Below, piece by piece: positions 56,301 through 63,857 of a stretch of 64,000 bases of DNA. The position numbers and the translations under genes were made by a program. Below the pieces are notes generated by a model that saw nothing but the letters and a program-made list of their open reading frames with translations, searched no databases and had not been told where the DNA came from. This DNA comes from Natronomonas moolapensis 8.8.11 (lineage in GTDB: Archaea; Halobacteriota; Halobacteria; Halobacteriales; Haloarculaceae). Each line of letters starts with the position of its first letter. The first letter of the stretch is position 1. The stretch covers positions 1,426,001 to 1,490,000 of the forward strand of contig NC_020388.1 of NCBI RefSeq assembly GCF_000591055.1, in the 5' to 3' direction.

Positions 56301-56690
56301 ACTGACACTGACACCCCAAAGGTTGGTGATTGGGGGCTCTCACAAGTTGTCCTCAACCACAAAAGAACCGGGATGGGACTGACACCCCCTTATTCCGCAC
56401 CAGAACAACTCTCGGACGAGTATGGCGATATCGACCGAAGGACTGACATCTACCAGCTGTCAGCACTTGCTTACCGCGTCCTGACGGGGCGGGTACCGTT
56501 TGACGCCGATCGTCCGATTGACCTGCAACAGCAGATACTTCGCGAAGATCCGACCCCGCCTTCAACAATTAACCCGGCACTAGACCCGGCTATTGATGAT
56601 GTACTAGTGAGGGGACTTGCTAAAAACCCGGACGATCGGTATGAGGCTGCTGTCCTCTTTCGAAACGCGATCTCATCGCTGGCCAGGTGA
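53301..56690 (+). CDS. Membrane protein with MIT/TPR-like repeats and Ser/Thr kinase
   Basis: The 1129 residues start with about six membrane helices (residues 20-225, e.g. IHVLFLIGSTVLEEGF). The middle part (about 235-830) has eight degenerate two-helix repeats of about 80-90 residues with a core like EEGVSALEAGNYEAALDRFE, YEDGISALKAGNYDEAADCF and SEGKSAMGANEYDRAVTTLE; they resemble TPR or MIT hairpins. The kinase (871-1129) is intact: Gly loop GHIGSGGNADVYEV, Lys902 (ALKVPR), Asp992 in HLDVKPENVLL and DWG with Asp1010. It shares GxGGNADV and the DDRYEAA...FRN C-terminus with the other kinases here. The repeats may dock the MIT-type or ESCRT-like partners encoded downstream. Confidence 0.8.
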   Translation: MGVGDDQEGDETIDLSDIFLYSLLGAEAIHVLFLIGSTVLEEGFLSEVLLWGGLLTILLVPVLGYLDLRRLRTAGYWEPHGRGSFWVLGMLFPFVSPSVVIAYVLRRRELVTHDGFWGRWAYVSGTAVAALTLSIVGLLIFGDPSTEGNTIGQNVAVSIFIAFTLLPSLTTYFDLQYLRRAWSHDFSFINWLWVPMMLVWFFQIIFFTAYGYWRRKFLDGKRWIKTTEDTLNKTRSQLEEGVSALESDQYDSALSCFNRAEQSLDNANAIVRRFIDESSDEYPKHAQKVISEISEMQRHIEGNRAHSEAAIALEAGLDALDDNKIESAIDSFETAIDRSETALGTVDEQATTNKIRKTSLRARNELEATLEQYIDERILPLENRIETTYEDGISALKAGNYDEAADCFSEVDDYLSELQSRVKAYGLNRDLPVDSDDVAEKMTTVERQRIVSEELDPLADQIESMYEEGVSALEAGNYEAALDRFEEAKDAIEQFQSVQANHGFDRDPPITSDEVVDQIDTVECEHERAAIESCLSRVGEARSEGKSAMGANEYDRAVTTLEHAREEFKDVSSLIAKSSLNEWDLEERESTLNELYETAVTERETQRYRDSKERGETLLDEAIASAEAGNYATAIKTCNEAHEAFEEAQAVAEELSVVGGDQIEDRLDDISDLLSDYQIRELSERVTDARVSVDEGDREQYLTAANDLDELTAELDGQEIDRERDLAVLREEAELERLKALLLAERERSIEAIEAFRDGDYATARDYFEDIQSVVAGIRADAEEAGVTDYDGVIEQLESTCERNATAARRGALGIDDDPTVTPITVSMGNRNDSSQSPDDSVSVPVATDDPASSIRRSGGASLDDALLDALPVAEVRGHIGSGGNADVYEVRLDSGERAALKVPRWQGTLSATLIDEFENEAETWSKLDEHDGIVSVINWDNEPLPWLLLEYLPASLANRMDSLSVDSGVSVLVDVADALEFAHGRGVVHLDVKPENVLLTDTDTPKVGDWGLSQVVLNHKRTGMGLTPPYSAPEQLSDEYGDIDRRTDIYQLSALAYRVLTGRVPFDADRPIDLQQQILREDPTPPSTINPALDPAIDDVLVRGLAKNPDDRYEAAVLFRNAISSLAR

Positions 56691-56694
56691 GGGT

Positions 56695-57012
56695 ATGACA
56701 CCTCCTCGGGGTAAACGCCGAGGTCTCCACGCGCTTGGAATCGGGCGAACCAGCGTCAACGGTGACAACATTCTCTTTGCAGATACTCCGGTTTGCACAC
56801 AAGCTGTCGATCCCTTGATCGCGTCGCAAAGCCGTGAAGAATTTTCAACTCCGAGAGTAAACGCGAACTCATAAACGAGACTTACGAACACAATGTTCTC
56901 TGGCGCGATATCGAAACACGACTCGGAGAATTCCTCAAGAAAGCAAAGAGTAACCGAATTGAACCATCCGCACGTCTTGACCAAGTCAACGAGGCATCCG
57001 TCTTTAGCTAAG
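56695..57012 (+). pseudogene. Small gene behind the kinase, split by a frameshift
   Basis: The ATG lies 4 bp after the kinase stop and reads MTPPRGKRRGLHALGIGRTS, then NILFADTPVCTQAVDPLIAS to SREEF. In the neighbouring frame the sequence continues NSESKRELINETYEHNVLWR and DIETRLGEFLKKAKSNRIEP to a stop in the repeat end at 57010-57012. One extra T in the TTTT run near 56844 would join the two, giving about 106 residues. Function unknown; cotranscription with the kinase is likely. Confidence 0.4.
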
Positions 57013-57109
57013 ACGAGAACCGCGTGACAGTAACGGCTTATCGAGGCTACTTTTCGAGAGGAATGAGGAGGAGAAGTCTGTGCACGACTCTCGCTCCTCA
57101 TCGAGAATC

Positions 57110-57183
57110 ATGCGTCGGCTTACTACACTGTTTCCCTCCGAGTTCCTCGAAGAGCACGCCGAGGAACTCGGCGTGGTATTGGT
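57110..57183 (+). pseudogene. N-terminal fragment of an ISH8-type transposase
   Basis: The frame from 57110 reads MRRLTTLFPSEFLEEHAEEL GVV and then runs into the start of the next repeat element. This N-terminus is characteristic of a haloarchaeal IS4-family (ISH8-like) transposase. No further part of it is present in the window. Confidence 0.5.
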
Positions 57184-57211
57184 CTTTAATTAATACTTTC
57201 AGTAATATGAT

Positions 57212-57907
57212 GGCGGTGTTCAGGTAAGAATGAAGAGTGAGGCGGTACGTTTTTGAGTGCTCTATGCCCAAAAACGCCCGCTTCAACGGCTGTTTGAACG
57301 AGATCGAATTAGGTTTTGTGGAACGAGAAGCGACACCACGATTTCTGATGAAGCTCGGTATTCAGCTCCATCTTGCTGGATTATCGCTTTCGAATACCGT
57401 TTCGGTTATTGAGATATTTGGTGTCAAACGGAGTCGATCTACTGTTCATAATTGGGTCCACAAAGCTGATCTACAGCCCGAATCTGATCAGAATCCGGAT
57501 CACGTTGCGGTCGATGAAACAGTGATCCGACTCAATGATGAGCAGTATTGGCTGTACGCTGCTGTCGATCCCGAAACAAATGAATGACTGCACACACGGC
57601 TTGAGCCAACCACAAACAAGGGTATCGCTCACGCGTTCTTTGCTGAACTCCGCGAGAAACACACCGTTGATAACGCCGTGTTTCTCATTGATGGTTCACA
57701 CACACTGAAAGACGCCTGTCGCCGTCACAGCCTCGATTTCAGATATGAAAAACATGGAAATCGGAATAGTGTCGAACGTGTCTTTCGAGAGGTAAAACGA
57801 CGAACTACCAATTTCTCAAACTGTTTCAGCAACGCCAAAGCAGAAACTGCCGACGAGTGGCTCAGATCGTTCAGCTTCGCATGGGATCAGCTTATCTGAA
57901 CACTACC
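57212..57907 (+). mobile_element. IS6-family element, copy 2, 696 bp, with AATATGAT duplication
   Basis: Ends GGCGGTGTTCAG and CTGAACACTACC as in copy 1. AATATGAT at 57204-57211 and again at 57908-57915 is an exact 8-bp target duplication. So this copy inserted cleanly, into the small repeat element. Confidence 0.85.
57264..57899 (+). pseudogene. IS6-family transposase, copy 2, with a premature stop
   Basis: The protein is over 80% identical by eye to copy 1. A TGA at 57585-57587 follows VDPETNE, where copy 1 has NKLLHTT. Beyond it the frame is intact: HTVDNAVFLIDGSHTLKDAC, NSVERVFREVKRRTTNFSNC and WLRSFSFAWDQLI to the end. The Asp and Glu motifs of the DDE site are present on either side of the stop. 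Confidence 0.8.
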
Positions 57908-58113
57908 AATATGATGTAGCTTCGGTTTTTACCCAGATTCGACGATGTTACGCCGGTTACACGGAGAAATTAGCACTTCCCAGGGACGCTTATCGCTCGA
58001 TATCGGCAGCACCAAGATCTAAACCGTGAGCTATCTTGTTCTCGATACCTATAGACATAATTCAGGTCCAAATATTATTATTGGGCTTAATTAAAGACGA
58101 ATGGATGTTAGAA

Positions 58114-60108
58114 CTACCCGACGTCCATTGCAAGCCCTTGGCCGTCCACGTAGAACTGCTCGGCTCGGCCATCCGCTTCTAGCCGCTCAAAAGCACGTTT
58201 GATGATGTGACGGTCGAATCCATGCTCTGTGGAGATCTCTTCGAGACCAATGGTTTCGCGACCAATCTCGTTGAGATACCCAGATTGAATCGTTTCGATG
58301 CACGCCTCGACACGCTCAGCACTGACAGCCCGCTCAAACAACGAGATATTGTCAGCGACAACCGGATCAGACTCATCGTATATGAGACTGCCATTACGGA
58401 GGTCAACAAGACAGATGCTCACTTGTCGGCTGTAGTGGGTGCGTGCAAGCTCATCGGTCGCGATTTTTGATTTAACCTGGTCGGTCCAACCGGTCGGAGA
58501 TGCGATACCGAGTAGATATGTGACGTCTTTTCGATCAGCCTCGCGGACAGCATCGTTAACGAAACCCAATAGATCCTCGATATCGGCAGCGGTCGCATCA
58601 AACCCGTTCGCTGCGTGGGCTTCTAAATCTGAGTATACTGTCGCTTCGATAATCATCTCCGTCTGTTCGGAGAGGCCGAGATACTGACTTTCCGTTATTT
58701 CATACCGTGTCGTTGGATTCGTCGGATAACTCTCGACATGCTCGCCGTTTTTGTCATCCAATAACTGCACCATATGTGGTGCCCGGTTACGACGCTGGCT
58801 GCGCCGCTCCCAGTAGCCGTCTGGAATGTTGTAATTCCGGTCGGGAAGCCGCAAGGAGTCGATCTCGTGCATCTTCGTATCGAAGCGACCGACATAATCC
58901 ATCTCGAAGAGTTTCGCTGTCGAAGCACTGACAACTTCGGAGCCGTCAATCCCATCCACTTCTGCGGCAGGGTCGCTCCCTGAACTGATGGATCGCCCTA
59001 TGTCATCGACCTGTCTCTCGAGATCCTGTTGACGCTCCTCGAGACGATCACGAGCATGCTCTATTTGTTCACGCTCGCGCTGGAGCCGATCGATTTCCGC
59101 TCGGAGCTCCGAGCGTTGTTCAGTGATACGCTTGAGCTCGCTCTCCACGATCTCCGTAGCGTCTTCACGTCTGCTGTCGCTGCTCTGTTGTGCCTTTTGC
59201 CGAGCCTGTTCAAGTTGTTCAATGTTTTCGCCGAGCTGTGTCTCAAGTGTCTGAGTCCGCGCAATAGCAGTTTGTAACTCGACAAGGACCTCGTCATCGA
59301 GGCCACCAATGTCCTCGAGTTCAGCGCGGACCTCTTCAATATCAACAGTTTCGCTGGCAAGGTCACGCTCGACGCAGTGAAGTTGCGATTCGAGCTGTTT
59401 TCGCTGCTGCTGGAATCCCGTTTGCAACGATGTTTCGAGGTCGTTCAGCTCTGCTTGGAGCATCTCCTTGATTTGCTCACGTTCGCTTGAGGCGTCAGCA
59501 ACGGCTTCGATTGCCTCTTCGATGCTCTCAACCATATGCTCCATTCCATGCGTTTCGACATAGACGAAGAAGCCCTGCCGGATGCGTTCGCGGCGATCGT
59601 TGTATCGGTCGACGAGCCGCTCGATTACGTCCTGTTGGACCTCGGGGTTATCGATGAGGTCATCCATGTTGGCAATCTGCGTGGAGGTGTACTCTTGAAC
59701 GAGTTCGTACACTTCTCCTTCCATCCGGCGGATACGCCCCTCAATCTGCTCTTGATCGAGCGCATCAAACTGCTTGTAGCGATCAAACTCAACGACAGCT
59801 TGCAGTTCGGCCTCAATGAAGTCGTCCTCCATCGCTTTTGGCAGTTCTCCTTCGGCATAGAAACTCGCTGCAAGTAACAACCGTGCAAGTCGAATCTCCC
59901 CTCGCAGTCTATTCTCCTCGCTACTAGTGAGGAAGTCGCTGCACTCTTTACCGAACTCCCAGTTGAGTTCTTCTTCGTTCGATTTGATCTCGTTATATCG
60001 TTCGATTCGCGACCGATCCGGCATCCGCTTGAGCGCTGCGAGGTCCTCGTTTAGTATTCGTTCGCTCGTGTACGTGAGTTCGTTGAGCCAGTCTTGACAG
60101 TCGGTCAT
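58114..60108 (-). CDS. Long coiled-coil protein with winged-helix-like C-terminus
   Basis: This 664-residue acidic protein has an N-terminal helical domain (about 1-200), a coiled coil (about 210-385, Glu/Gln/Arg heptads such as LKRITEQRSELRAEIDRLQR) and a globular C-terminal part (about 410-600, LLDDKNGEHVESYPTNPTTR; GIASPTGWTDQVKSKI). The end, about 615-664, reads GLEEISTEHGFDRHIIKRAF ERLEADGRAEQFYVDG, like a winged helix. The gene overlaps the preceding one by ATGA. No enzymatic motif is seen. It lies back to back with the ESCRT-like operon and shares its operator type, so it may be a scaffold or effector. Confidence 0.6.
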   Translation of the reverse strand: MTDCQDWLNELTYTSERILNEDLAALKRMPDRSRIERYNEIKSNEEELNWEFGKECSDFLTSSEENRLRGEIRLARLLLAASFYAEGELPKAMEDDFIEAELQAVVEFDRYKQFDALDQEQIEGRIRRMEGEVYELVQEYTSTQIANMDDLIDNPEVQQDVIERLVDRYNDRRERIRQGFFVYVETHGMEHMVESIEEAIEAVADASSEREQIKEMLQAELNDLETSLQTGFQQQRKQLESQLHCVERDLASETVDIEEVRAELEDIGGLDDEVLVELQTAIARTQTLETQLGENIEQLEQARQKAQQSSDSRREDATEIVESELKRITEQRSELRAEIDRLQREREQIEHARDRLEERQQDLERQVDDIGRSISSGSDPAAEVDGIDGSEVVSASTAKLFEMDYVGRFDTKMHEIDSLRLPDRNYNIPDGYWERRSQRRNRAPHMVQLLDDKNGEHVESYPTNPTTRYEITESQYLGLSEQTEMIIEATVYSDLEAHAANGFDATAADIEDLLGFVNDAVREADRKDVTYLLGIASPTGWTDQVKSKIATDELARTHYSRQVSICLVDLRNGSLIYDESDPVVADNISLFERAVSAERVEACIETIQSGYLNEIGRETIGLEEISTEHGFDRHIIKRAFERLEADGRAEQFYVDGQGLAMDVG

Positions 60109-60644
60109 TGTTGATCAGGTGCTTGACTTGCTGCGTATTCGGTCAATTCGGCCTCGAAAAACTCTGCGAGAAACGATGGGGCCGGCGGATATCCGTTGAT
60201 ATTGATTTGGGCGACCACCTGTCCCTCTGTCTCGTTCAGTCTATAGCCTACTTCCGCACGTCCCTTCTTAGTGTATACTTCATATTCGTTTCGCGCAGCT
60301 GATTGTAGGACCGCCTTCTTCTTAGACAGAATATACTCAACGAACGTTTCTACTGCATCTATTGACGCAGCGATCCGCTGCTCTACCGTGACGCTCTCGG
60401 GTTCAACGTCCGTGTCAACCGGTTCAAGCCGGCAGATATCAACCTGCTGTTCAGGGACCTTGGCGACTAATTGCTCATACAGCTCGTCACGATCAACTCC
60501 TTCTGCGATGCGGACAAGCCCGCTGGGGCGGTTGATCTCTCCCTCGTCCCAATTATTAAACAGGTACTCCGCACGCTTTCGTTCTGCATCTTCCTCATAA
60601 TCGACAATATAGAGGTATCGCCCTTCGTTGTTATCTTCGGACAT
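60105..60644 (-). CDS. Protein of unknown function, 179 residues
   Basis: The start at 60644 (MSEDNNEGRYLYIVDYEEDA) has GGGAGG about 7 nt upstream as a ribosome binding site; a longer frame to 60749 would lie over the operator. It is acidic, with RKRAEYLFNNWDEGEINRPS, a helical centre and the strand VGYRLNETEGQVVAQININ. It overlaps the long coiled-coil gene by four bases, so the two are coupled and probably form one complex. Confidence 0.55.
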   Translation of the reverse strand: MSEDNNEGRYLYIVDYEEDAERKRAEYLFNNWDEGEINRPSGLVRIAEGVDRDELYEQLVAKVPEQQVDICRLEPVDTDVEPESVTVEQRIAASIDAVETFVEYILSKKKAVLQSAARNEYEVYTKKGRAEVGYRLNETEGQVVAQININGYPPAPSFLAEFFEAELTEYAASQAPDQQ

Positions 60645-60763
60645 GGATGCCTCCCTTTGAGGGTGCCCCAAACTCTCCCCATTTGATGATGTTTGTATCG
60701 CTGGACAGTTGGCCGATTGGTCGTCCCACACTTGGATTCTAGTGGCCACCTACATATATTTAC

Positions 60764-60776
60764 CTCCATTTTGGAG
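60764..60776. promoter_or_regulatory. Operator palindrome CTCCATTTTGGAG
   Basis: CTCCA-TTT-TGGAG is a perfect 5-bp palindrome with 3-bp centre. It touches the TATA-like stretch (tacatatattta, 60751-60762) of the leftward operon. The related palindrome at 60847 sits beside the rightward promoter. Confidence 0.55.
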
Positions 60777-60846
60777 ATAACTCTTAGTTGTTCCAAATGC
60801 CACCGATATGGCTCGAAATGTCCAAAGAACGGGGTCTGAACGTATA

Positions 60847-60861
60847 TCTCCATATTGGAGA
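60847..60861. promoter_or_regulatory. Operator palindrome TCTCCATATTGGAGA
   Basis: TCTCCA-TAT-TGGAGA is a perfect 6-bp palindrome with 3-bp centre, 70 bp from the first. It precedes the TATA-like stretches of the rightward operon. The pair in a divergent region suggests one regulator for both operons. Confidence 0.55.
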
Positions 60862-60940
60862 CAACAATAAAGGTACATATAGTACAAAAACTTAAGTAGT
60901 TAGTGCTTAATGGAGTGAGTAGGGGGTTTGACTCAGGCAG

Positions 60941-61219
60941 ATGAACGTCACACTCTGGATCCCGGCGGTGCTCGTGATTAACCTCGTCTTAGGGGGGCTG
61001 TTGATGATCGGCGTTTTCAGCTTCATGGAGCGCCGCGTCTCACTCGGTGCCCTCGGTGGAATTGTAGTCGGGACGGGGGTTATCTACACGCAGGCAACCC
61101 TAGGTGAGGAGATGCTCCAGGTCACCGTTGGTGAAATGAAGTTGCTGGTTATCGCGGCCTCTCTGGGTGCAGTCATCGGAGTGGTCGGAACCGTCCTCGC
61201 TGTCGAACCAGACCTCTGA
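60941..61219 (+). CDS. Small three-helix membrane protein
   Basis: This 92-residue protein is nearly all hydrophobic: helices WIPAVLVINLVLGGLLMIG, LGALGGIVVGTGVIYTQAT and LLVIAASLGAVIGVVGTVL. A short positively charged turn (FMERRVSLG) orients it. It is the first gene of the operon with the ESCRT-like genes, 47 bp before the next start, and may be its membrane anchor or target. Not assigned to a family. Confidence 0.55.
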   Translation: MNVTLWIPAVLVINLVLGGLLMIGVFSFMERRVSLGALGGIVVGTGVIYTQATLGEEMLQVTVGEMKLLVIAASLGAVIGVVGTVLAVEPDL

Positions 61220-61266
61220 GTGGCATAGAATATAAATAACCACACTGAGCGATACAACATACCACA

Positions 61267-61932
61267 ATGGAACTACGAGATTGGGTTCAGGAACGATTTG
61301 GCACCGCAGATACAGAAACGCTCCTTGACGAGAGCGTCTACGGACAAAACGAACTACGGTCTGACAAAAAGAAGCTTGAACAAGGTCTGAAACAGCTTGA
61401 AAGCGATATGGACACCCACTCGAAAAAGTACCAGAAGCTACTGGAAAAGGGTGCCGAGGCCGACGAAATGCGACGCCGACAGTACGCACAGAAGGCCAAA
61501 TTCGAGAAGAAAAAATACGAGATTAAAAAGAAGAAACACAAGGCAAACAGCATCAAACTCGGGACGATCATCTCTATCGAAGGGATGCGCGAAGTCATGA
61601 ATATGCACGAGAGCCAAGAGCTTAGCCTTGATGAGGCGATGAGCCAAGATATCAATGCACAAGAAGTTCAAAGCGAGATCATGGACCAAATGGCGCAGTT
61701 TGGTCTCGAACTAGAGGATATGCAGCAGGTTCAAGATGCTCTCGATGTAGAGATCCTTGATGAGGATCTTGAACAGGGAGCTTCCGAAGAGCTCGAAGCT
61801 ATGGAGAAGATGGCAGCCGGCGAAATCTCCAGCGAACAAGTTGATGTCGAGGAAGACATGGAAGTGGAAGCTGACGACGTTAGCGTTGATGTCGATATCG
61901 AGGAAGACATGAACGAGACGGACGTGTTCTAA
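61267..61932 (+). CDS. ESCRT-III/Snf7-like coiled-coil protein
   Basis: The 222-residue protein has a short amphipathic start (MELRDWVQERFG), a long basic helical pair (about 28-105, KKKLEQGLKQLESDMDTHSK; EKKKYEIKKKKHKANSIKLG), further helices (about 105-160) and a very acidic tail (DMEVEADDVSVDVDIEEDM). This basic-core, acidic-tail layout is that of ESCRT-III/CdvB proteins, which polymerise on membranes. The family call is by layout and by the Vps4-like ATPase encoded 6 bp downstream; no clear MIM motif is seen. A plain coiled-coil adaptor remains possible. Confidence 0.5.
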   Translation: MELRDWVQERFGTADTETLLDESVYGQNELRSDKKKLEQGLKQLESDMDTHSKKYQKLLEKGAEADEMRRRQYAQKAKFEKKKYEIKKKKHKANSIKLGTIISIEGMREVMNMHESQELSLDEAMSQDINAQEVQSEIMDQMAQFGLELEDMQQVQDALDVEILDEDLEQGASEELEAMEKMAAGEISSEQVDVEEDMEVEADDVSVDVDIEEDMNETDVF

Positions 61933-61938
61933 TCGATT

Positions 61939-63090
61939 ATGTCGCTCGAAAAGAGCGCACAGAAGAGTCATTTTGAATCCGAGTACAAGAACTACCGAGA
62001 ACAGGCCGAACGAGCTCGCAAAGAAGGAAACGCAAAAAAAGCAGCTCGATACTATCGACAGTGCGTTGAGGTTCTGCAAGATATTGCCGAGTTAGAGTCT
62101 AGTGGACGGCTTACGCAGGAACGGCTTGAGCTGGCAAAGAACCTCAACACTGCGGCTGATCGGCTTGAGAACGATCAACCGCTTGTCAGTGACGAGACTG
62201 ATAGCGAATCGTCAACGGGCAGTGGGTCCGGCAGTGGCGGTAATGAGGGACGTCCTGCAGGGGGCGATGGGGATGGCGACGAAGCTGACCCATCTGCGTA
62301 TCTCGAAGATCCGCCCGATCTCAGTTTCGGCGACGTTGGTGGGATGACTGATCTCAAGGAAACGCTGAAGGATCAGGTCATAGATCCGCTTGAACGCCCA
62401 GAGCTATATGAAGAGTACAACCTCGGCGTTGTCAACGGCGTTCTGTTATATGGGCCACCAGGAACCGGGAAGACGTATATTACAGAAGCACTCGCTGGCG
62501 AGCTTGATTACAACTATATCGAAGCCCAGGCGTCGGACATCACCAGTTCCCTCGTCGGTGAAGCTGCCGAGAACATGAGCGAGATGTTCGAAGTCGCCCG
62601 GGACAACCAGCCCTGTCTCCTGTTCATGGATGAGATCGAGGCGATTGCTGCCGAACGTAGCGGGGGCTCACAAAAGACGATGAGTGAGAGCCAGATGATC
62701 ACTCAGTTTCTCACGGAAATGTCTGAGACCAAAGGTGAAGATGTCGTCGTTGTTAGCGCAACGAATCTCCCTGACGAGATTGATGCCGCGGCATGGCGTC
62801 GATTCGACGAGCGAATCGAGGTACCACCGCCGGATGCGACTGCTCGTGGCGCGATTCTCCGAGTTCACCTTCGCGAACGTCCCGTCTTGACCGACGAAAT
62901 AGAGTGGGACCAAATCAAGGAACGTACTGATGGCTACTCGGCAAGCGACCTCGAGATTATCGCTTCGACAGCTGCCCGGAAAGCACTCAAAGAAGCTCGT
63001 GCCTCGGATGAAGTTGTCCCGATAACGCAAAAACATCTCGAGATGGCCATCGAGTCGACGAAGTCTAGTCTTGAAGCATGGGATAAATGA
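61939..63090 (+). CDS. MIT-domain AAA ATPase, Vps4/CdvC-like
   Basis: The 383-residue protein has an N-terminal three-helix MIT-like domain (about 1-75, EYKNYREQAERARKEGNAKK; AARYYRQCVEVLQDIAELE), a Gly/Ser/Asp-rich linker (88-120) and an AAA domain. The latter has Walker A GPPGTGKT (172-179), Walker B LLFMDEIEAI (Asp231-Glu232), sensor 1 VVSATNLPDEID and arginine-finger RRFDERI. This domain order and length are those of Vps4/CdvC, which pulls ESCRT-III subunits from polymers. A C-terminal helix (EMAIESTKSSLEAW) completes it. FtsH/Cdc48-like enzymes lack the MIT domain. Translationally coupled to the next gene by ATGA. Confidence 0.75.
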   Translation: MSLEKSAQKSHFESEYKNYREQAERARKEGNAKKAARYYRQCVEVLQDIAELESSGRLTQERLELAKNLNTAADRLENDQPLVSDETDSESSTGSGSGSGGNEGRPAGGDGDGDEADPSAYLEDPPDLSFGDVGGMTDLKETLKDQVIDPLERPELYEEYNLGVVNGVLLYGPPGTGKTYITEALAGELDYNYIEAQASDITSSLVGEAAENMSEMFEVARDNQPCLLFMDEIEAIAAERSGGSQKTMSESQMITQFLTEMSETKGEDVVVVSATNLPDEIDAAAWRRFDERIEVPPPDATARGAILRVHLRERPVLTDEIEWDQIKERTDGYSASDLEIIASTAARKALKEARASDEVVPITQKHLEMAIESTKSSLEAWDK

Positions 63091-63827
63091 AGAGCTATTT
63101 GACACCCAAACGCGACGCAACCCACGCCGAGACGGTTCGACGAATCCCGATTAACGGGCCCGTTGGGCTCTATCGGCTTGATGACGGAAGCCACGCCGTT
63201 ATTGCTGAGACCGACGATGAAACGATCGAACTTGGCGTCCGAGATGCTGCCGTCTCTCGAAAAAAGGGCGGGTCAGCACCAGTTGAACTCCTCCCCGACG
63301 CTCGTGGAATCCGTGTCCGCAATCAAAATAGCAAGAATCCAGTGAGCGTGAAAACAACCCTCCGTGAGCAACAACTCGCCGAAGGGGAGAATACAGTTAT
63401 CAAGGACGATTGTATCATCGAACTCGGTATCACGACCGAGATTCGCGCAACGGTCGAACGAGACCGTAACACCCTCTCGAAAGAGGAACTTAAGGAAAAG
63501 CTTGGAATGAAACAGGAAGGAGATGTCATGGAGGGTGTATCCCCAGCGGCTCATGCCCGCGCAATAGCGGTCAACTTTAGAAAAGCCACCAACGAATCGG
63601 TTCCTGAATGCCGAAAGTACGCAACCGAATTGAAGAACTTCGTCGCAGAACATGAAGTTGAGGACCCCGATTACGAGCCAGTCCTCGACGAGCTACAACA
63701 GGTAACCAAGCGGCTCGAAAACAAGTCATCTGGGGCACTCCGAGGGAGTGGTATCGACGAAGAGTGGAACGAAGAAATTGACCTGCTAGCAGATCGCGCC
63801 GAGAAGCTGTACGGGCGAGCTGATTGA
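63087..63827 (+). CDS. FHA-like phosphopeptide-binding protein with helical tail
   Basis: The start overlaps the AAA stop. Residues about 35-125 form a beta-rich domain with features of FHA: DDETIELGVRDAAVSRKKGG (the R-x-x-x-S-R/K turn that binds phosphothreonine in known FHA domains), then GIRVRNQNSKNPVSVKTTL and the loop GENTVIKDDCIIELG. The tail (about 150-246) is helical (RKATNESVPECRKYATELKN). FHA domains read phosphothreonine, so it should link the island's kinases to the ESCRT-like machinery. The assignment is by pattern and not proven. Confidence 0.55.
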   Translation: MKSYLTPKRDATHAETVRRIPINGPVGLYRLDDGSHAVIAETDDETIELGVRDAAVSRKKGGSAPVELLPDARGIRVRNQNSKNPVSVKTTLREQQLAEGENTVIKDDCIIELGITTEIRATVERDRNTLSKEELKEKLGMKQEGDVMEGVSPAAHARAIAVNFRKATNESVPECRKYATELKNFVAEHEVEDPDYEPVLDELQQVTKRLENKSSGALRGSGIDEEWNEEIDLLADRAEKLYGRAD

Positions 63828-63857
63828 TCGGTAAACAAGTGTGGAACGCTCTGAATT

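Larger units (their letters stand above)
57184..58104. mobile_element. Small repeat element (MITE-like), copy 2, split by IS6
   Basis: The left end (57184-57210) CTTTAATTAATACTTTCAGTAATA and the right end (58087-58104) TTAATTAAAGACGAATGG match those of the element at 53030-53245. An IS6 copy with a perfect 8-bp target duplication sits at its left part; without it the length is 217 bp. The right end touches the stop of the long coiled-coil gene. Confidence 0.5.
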
